Source: an uncultured Acetatifactor sp. (GTDB taxonomy: Bacteria > Bacillota > Clostridia > Lachnospirales > Lachnospiraceae). Taken from it: DNA of 9,525 nucleotides. The stretch is taken from NCBI GenBank assembly GCA_910584865.1, contig CAJUCE010000069.1, positions 1 through 9,525 on the forward strand, read 5' to 3'. Both the position numbers and the translations under genes were made by a program. Shown here in pieces: positions 7,025 to 9,525 of the stretch. The first letter of the stretch is position 1, and each line of letters begins with the position of its first letter. The notes beneath the pieces are model-generated. The model was not told the DNA's origin, did not search any database, and saw only the letters and a list, made by a program, of their open reading frames with translations.

Positions 7025-7314
7025 AAGCAGTAATATACATGAGGGTGGGCAATCCGGATCAGGTGACAGCCCAGCATCGGAAAGAGAAACTGCCGGGGCA
7101 GATTCAGGGTACGGTTGGAGACAGTTCAAAGAGAGATGGCTTTGTTGGTAATAATATTCCCAGCCTACAAGAGTTTTTACAGGAAATCAGGGGATATGAC
7201 CGACACAACAACTTGACACTAATTCACCGTCAATTTTGCCCTAACTTAGCATTAGCGAACCATACGCCCCACGAAGTTATGCGGGTTTCAGCGATTTTCG
7301 CTCAAAAAAAGTGA
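7021..7314 (+). CDS. Short serine-recombinase-like ORF with Gly in place of the catalytic Ser
   Basis: This 97-residue ORF starts at an ATG overlapping the upstream TGA (ATGA), with AAAGGAGA just before it at 7010-7017. Its beginning, MKAVIYMRVGNPDQ, closely follows the N-terminal strand of serine recombinases (MKxxIYxRVSxxxQ), but position 10 is Gly, so it cannot act as a recombinase. The remainder has no clear resolvase helices, and the final part (from about 7200) reads like translated non-coding DNA after a second truncation. It may be a decayed second recombinase gene or a small accessory protein of element B derived from one. The coupling to recombinase 3 is clear; the function is not. 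Confidence 0.5.
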   Translation: MKAVIYMRVGNPDQVTAQHRKEKLPGQIQGTVGDSSKRDGFVGNNIPSLQEFLQEIRGYDRHNNLTLIHRQFCPNLALANHTPHEVMRVSAIFAQKK

Positions 7315-7358
7315 AAAAAGTTTGTGACATTAACTTGACATACGCGGGGTATGGGGCG
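7210..7358. other. AT-rich transition region with short repeats, possible far end of element B
   Basis: AACTTGACA occurs at 7210-7218 and 7332-7340, and CATACGC at 7261-7267 and 7339-7345. CGCCCCA (7265-7271) is mirrored by TGGGGCG (7352-7358). CATAC-GCGGG-GTATG at 7339-7353 is a perfect 5-bp-arm dyad around a 5-bp centre. This is where GC-rich recombinase DNA gives way to AT-rich DNA, so a terminus or attachment site is plausible. No single repeat is long enough to prove it. Confidence 0.3.
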
Positions 7359-7430
7359 CTGTGTGTTGAGGGGAGTATACCAACTTAGAATTTATAAAAC
7401 AAGGGTTTTTAAAAATGGTGAAAAATGTAG

Positions 7431-7460
7431 TAAGAAGTGTCAATAACAATTTACTTCTTA
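7431..7460. promoter_or_regulatory. 8-bp inverted repeat overlapping a promoter, likely operator
   Basis: TAAGAAGT (7431-7438) and ACTTCTTA (7453-7460) are exact reverse complements. Their centres are 22 bp apart, about two helical turns. The right arm covers most of the predicted -35 box, the expected geometry for a dimeric repressor. A half-site TAAGAAG recurs at 8543-8549, just past the second promoter. Confidence 0.5.
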
Positions 7461-7478
7461 AATTAGTCATGGTATGAT
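7450..7478 (+). promoter_or_regulatory. Sigma-A-type promoter with extended -10
   Basis: TTTACT (7450-7455), a 17-bp spacer and TATGAT (7473-7478), with TGG directly before the -10 (extended -10 element). It lies about 65 bp ahead of the tyrosine-recombinase-like gene. Confidence 0.55.
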
Positions 7479-7541
7479 ATAGACAGAGAAAAGCAATAAA
7501 ATATTAGTTTTATTTGAAACGACGAAGATTGTATAAAAGGA

Positions 7542-8507
7542 ATGATGAAATTAATGAACGAAACATTAAAACAAGCATTAGGGGATTATTATAAAACGAT
7601 AAAAAATGGAAGAGCTAACTATCAAGCTTGTTATAATAGTTTTTTAGAATACTGCGATAATTATATAAATGTACCATTCTCTGAAATGTCTAAAGCTCTT
7701 ACCAAAATAGAAGTTGAATATGCTTGCAAATATTATTTTGAAAAGAGTAAAAAAGCAACAACTATTGAAGCGATTCAAAGGTACTTGACAGCAATAGACC
7801 AATTTTATAGATACATTAAGGGGCGAGGTGTTACGTGGGAGCATTTAGAAGGTGGGTGCAGGAATAAGCAGATAGTGCATGATATATGTGTAAGTTTAAA
7901 TAACGAATTAAAACAAAAGATATATTTACCATTTGATGAAGAAAAAGCAATCAAGATTGCGGAGGAGCAAATAGCGCTATTAAATAAAAAAAATTTTTTT
8001 CAATTTGGACAATTGGTTATATATCGATTGCTCATCACATATGGGTTTAAGGAAAAGGTTATTATTAATATTAAAATCGAGGATTTTAGTAAAAAGGAAG
8101 GAACGTTGCTGATAAACGGCGAGGATGAGCAAGAGTTGCGTATAAAGTTGGATGAAGAGATATTGTCTGATTTAGTAAGGTATTGTGAGTTGCATAAGTT
8201 TCCTGATAGAACATATTTGTTTACAAAAAGCAACGGAACACAACTGACACCTGATAGCATTTTTACAACCCTAAAAGAGAGAATGAAGAAGTTAAAGGTT
8301 CCTAATTTTACTCCTACAACAGTTGCATTGCAGGGAGTTGTAAATTTGATTGAAAAAGGGTTGACTATACAGGAAATAAAAATCCTTACAGGATTTGAAA
8401 CACAAAAGATAGAAGATGTTTCAAAATATTTACTGACAGATGAAGAAATTGAAAATGTGATTAATGAAAAATTGCAAAAAAAATGTAGAGTTGAGAAAAT
8501 TAATTGA
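7542..8507 (+). CDS. Catalytically degenerate tyrosine-recombinase-fold protein
   Basis: This 321-residue protein is built like a phage integrase. Residues about 8-105 resemble the SAM-like core-binding domain (YNSFLEYCDNYI, then IQRYLTAIDQFYRYI). Residues about 130-300 follow the catalytic fold. At the helix normally reading LLxTGLRxSE it has LLITYGFKEK, with K170 where Arg I belongs. The box II HxLRH motif is absent (FTPTTVALQG at 256-265), and the usual GH is GF at 284-285. The pattern KGLTIQEIKILTGF...VSKYL still matches box II spacing, with Y296 at the nucleophile position. With Arg I, the His and Arg II all changed, strand exchange is unlikely; DNA binding may remain, suggesting a regulator. 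Start choice among ATG 7542, 7545 and 7554 is open because AAAAGG at 7535-7540 sits very close. The DNA is very AT-rich, unlike the recombinases to the left. Confidence 0.7.
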   Translation: MMKLMNETLKQALGDYYKTIKNGRANYQACYNSFLEYCDNYINVPFSEMSKALTKIEVEYACKYYFEKSKKATTIEAIQRYLTAIDQFYRYIKGRGVTWEHLEGGCRNKQIVHDICVSLNNELKQKIYLPFDEEKAIKIAEEQIALLNKKNFFQFGQLVIYRLLITYGFKEKVIINIKIEDFSKKEGTLLINGEDEQELRIKLDEEILSDLVRYCELHKFPDRTYLFTKSNGTQLTPDSIFTTLKERMKKLKVPNFTPTTVALQGVVNLIEKGLTIQEIKILTGFETQKIEDVSKYLLTDEEIENVINEKLQKKCRVEKIN

Positions 8508-8531
8508 ATACCCAATTAGGTTTGGTATAAA
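8504..8531 (+). promoter_or_regulatory. Promoter for the HipA-like kinase gene
   Basis: TTGAAT (8504-8509), a 16-bp spacer and TATAAA (8526-8531), with TGG before the -10 (extended -10). The -35 overlaps the stop region of the upstream gene. TAAGAAG at 8543-8549, matching the half-site of the operator at 7431-7460, lies just downstream of the predicted start point. Confidence 0.5.
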
Positions 8532-8545
8532 TGCAATGTTCATAA

Positions 8546-8623
8546 GAAGATAAACAGGTAACAGATCTTTTAGGTCAGGCTTTTCAAAAAATGCAGAAAC
8601 ATGAGGTGATGATTTGGAATTAA
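8546..8623 (+). pseudogene. C-terminal remnant of a small gene overlapping the kinase start
   Basis: After a stop at 8543-8545, this frame reads a protein-like stretch ending DLLGQAFQKMQKHEVMIWN at TAA 8621-8623, overlapping the kinase start by 10 nt. No start codon occurs until ATG 8591, which would leave only ten residues. The composition and the overlap suggest the tail of a former small upstream gene whose translation was coupled to the kinase, such as an antitoxin-type partner. No family is recognised, and chance cannot be excluded at this length. Confidence 0.3.
8603..8610 (+). promoter_or_regulatory. Ribosome binding site for the TTG start of the kinase
   Basis: GAGGTGAT sits just ahead of TTG 8614-8616. 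The nearby ATGs at 8601 and 8609 are in other frames, and the kinase frame is closed by TGA at 8602-8604, so TTG is the only plausible start. Confidence 0.7.
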
Positions 8624-9516
8624 TAAATTTTGATGACTTTGAACAGAATCAAAGGATGTATGGCGGTACAGCCGGAAGAAAAATGGGAATCACTTATGAA
8701 GGGAAAGAGTATCTTTTAAAATTTCCAGGGAATTTGAAGGAACAGCAGATGAAAAATATCAATTTGAGTTATTCTAATAGTCCTGTCTGTGAATATATTG
8801 GCTCAAAGATATACGAGATAGTCGGCTTGCCGGTTCACAATACAATTTTAGGAACCAGAAATAACAAAATAGTAGTAGCTTGTAAAGATTTTTTAGGGAA
8901 GGAAGACAGGCTGTATGAATTTGACAAAATAAAAGTTACTTTTGAACCACGTTTTTTGGATTCAAATGGTAATGAAACAAATGGTGTCGGAGTAGACTTG
9001 TATGAAATCATGATGACAATACAGGAACATCCATTTTTGCAGGATATTCCAGGAGTAAAAGAACACTTCTGGAATATGTTTATAATGGATGCATTGATTG
9101 GAAATACAGATCGTAATAACAGTAATTGGGGAATTATTTTGAAAAAAGATGGGTTGAAGGAGATTGCACCAGTTTATGATAATGGCAATTGCTTAAATAG
9201 TAAATGGGATGATGAAAAGATGAAAATTGTAATGAATGATTCTGACAAAATGGAAGCTGAGGCATATAAAGCACGCAGGTGTATATTTGAATTACATGGA
9301 AAACGGGTAAATCCGTATAATATAATAGAGAGCAGAGAATATTCAGAATGCTTAGAAGCTGCTTATAGATTGACACCCCAAATAGGTAATAATCTGAATA
9401 GGATACAGGAAATGATAAGGGAGATACCAATATTGTCAGAAACCCAGAAAAAATTCTTCACGTCGATTGTTGAATACAGGTATGAAAAAGTATTGTTAAA
9501 ATGTATAAGAAAATGA
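8614..9516 (+). CDS. HipA/CtkA-like Ser/Thr protein kinase
   Basis: This is a 300-residue stand-alone HipA_C-type kinase. It resembles the short CtkA branch rather than full-length HipA, because the N-terminal HipA subdomain is missing. A glycine-rich loop and ATP-binding lysine are visible at residues 17-36 (YGGTAGRKMGITYEGKEYLLK, with K36 the likely ATP lysine). The catalytic loop is FIMDALIGNTDRNNSNWGI (157-174), with D166 and N171 matching the HipA NTDxxxxN pattern. The metal-binding motif is APVYDNG (185-191) with D189, equivalent to the DFG Asp. The active site therefore appears complete. HipA kinases phosphorylate translation-related targets such as glutamyl-tRNA synthetase and cause growth arrest; the target here is unknown. 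A TTG start with GAGGTGAT ahead is preferred. It has its own promoter and no HipB-like antitoxin inside the window. The gene may belong to a toxin-antitoxin or defence module continuing to the right. Confidence 0.85.
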   Translation: MELINFDDFEQNQRMYGGTAGRKMGITYEGKEYLLKFPGNLKEQQMKNINLSYSNSPVCEYIGSKIYEIVGLPVHNTILGTRNNKIVVACKDFLGKEDRLYEFDKIKVTFEPRFLDSNGNETNGVGVDLYEIMMTIQEHPFLQDIPGVKEHFWNMFIMDALIGNTDRNNSNWGIILKKDGLKEIAPVYDNGNCLNSKWDDEKMKIVMNDSDKMEAEAYKARRCIFELHGKRVNPYNIIESREYSECLEAAYRLTPQIGNNLNRIQEMIREIPILSETQKKFFTSIVEYRYEKVLLKCIRK

Positions 9517-9525
9517 GAGGTATAT

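Noticed and set aside
7292..7311. Small hairpin AGCGA-TTT-TCGCT followed by an A-run, considered as a terminator.
   Set aside because: The stem is only 5 bp. On the plus strand it is followed by A rather than T residues, and on the minus strand the T-run precedes the stem, so it fits neither direction.
7335..7363. TTGACA at 7335-7340 considered as a -35 box.
   Set aside because: At 17 bp downstream the sequence is GCTGTG, not a -10 box; the promoter at 7450-7478 is better placed.
9513..9525. A possible next gene starting at ATG 9513, overlapping the kinase stop (ATGA).
   Set aside because: Only four codons are visible before the window ends and there is no clear ribosome site; the overlap alone is not enough.

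Overview
The window looks like accessory DNA from a low-GC-type Firmicute, most probably a Clostridia/Lachnospiraceae gut bacterium. The evidence is the prophage endolysin architecture, strong Shine-Dalgarno sites, TTG/GTG starts, a cluster of large serine recombinases, and a zinc-finger/SHOCT pair ahead of the recombinases. No species marker is present, so this placement is an inference.

Positions 1-1481 are the end of a prophage lysis region. A multidomain endolysin (amidase, then glucosaminidase, then SPOR-like and SH3-like wall-binding parts) ends at a clear intrinsic terminator. Its N-terminal part is frameshifted by an imperfect 22-bp tandem duplication at the left edge.

Positions 1560-5435 are a compact integration operon of four genes: a helix-turn-helix protein with two zinc fingers, a small SHOCT protein, and two large serine recombinases. 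Genes 1-2 and 3-4 overlap, and the operon closes with a terminator. The first recombinase has a duplicated zinc-ribbon module and no coiled coil. The second has the standard zinc ribbon plus coiled coil. A CcrA/CcrB-like two-recombinase system is a reasonable comparison.

Positions 5463-5600 hold an AT-rich array of about six 20-bp degenerate repeats led by a perfect inverted repeat. It ends where a third serine recombinase begins abruptly at a point corresponding to roughly residue 60 of such proteins. The catalytic-serine segment is missing. The simplest reading is that the prophage (right end near 5600) is integrated inside the recombinase gene of another mobile element, so precise excision would restore that gene. 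The broken recombinase is followed by a translationally coupled short ORF that starts like a serine recombinase but has Gly where the catalytic Ser should be.

From roughly 7140-7380 onward the DNA turns strongly AT-rich and the gene types change. A promoter with an 8-bp inverted repeat over its -35 box drives a tyrosine-recombinase-fold protein that has lost most catalytic residues. Next comes a separately promoted HipA/CtkA-like protein kinase with an intact-looking active site and no recognisable HipB partner. A short peptide remnant overlaps the kinase start. The overall layout is nested: AT-rich DNA, then element B (third recombinase), then element A (prophage with two recombinases) inserted into B.
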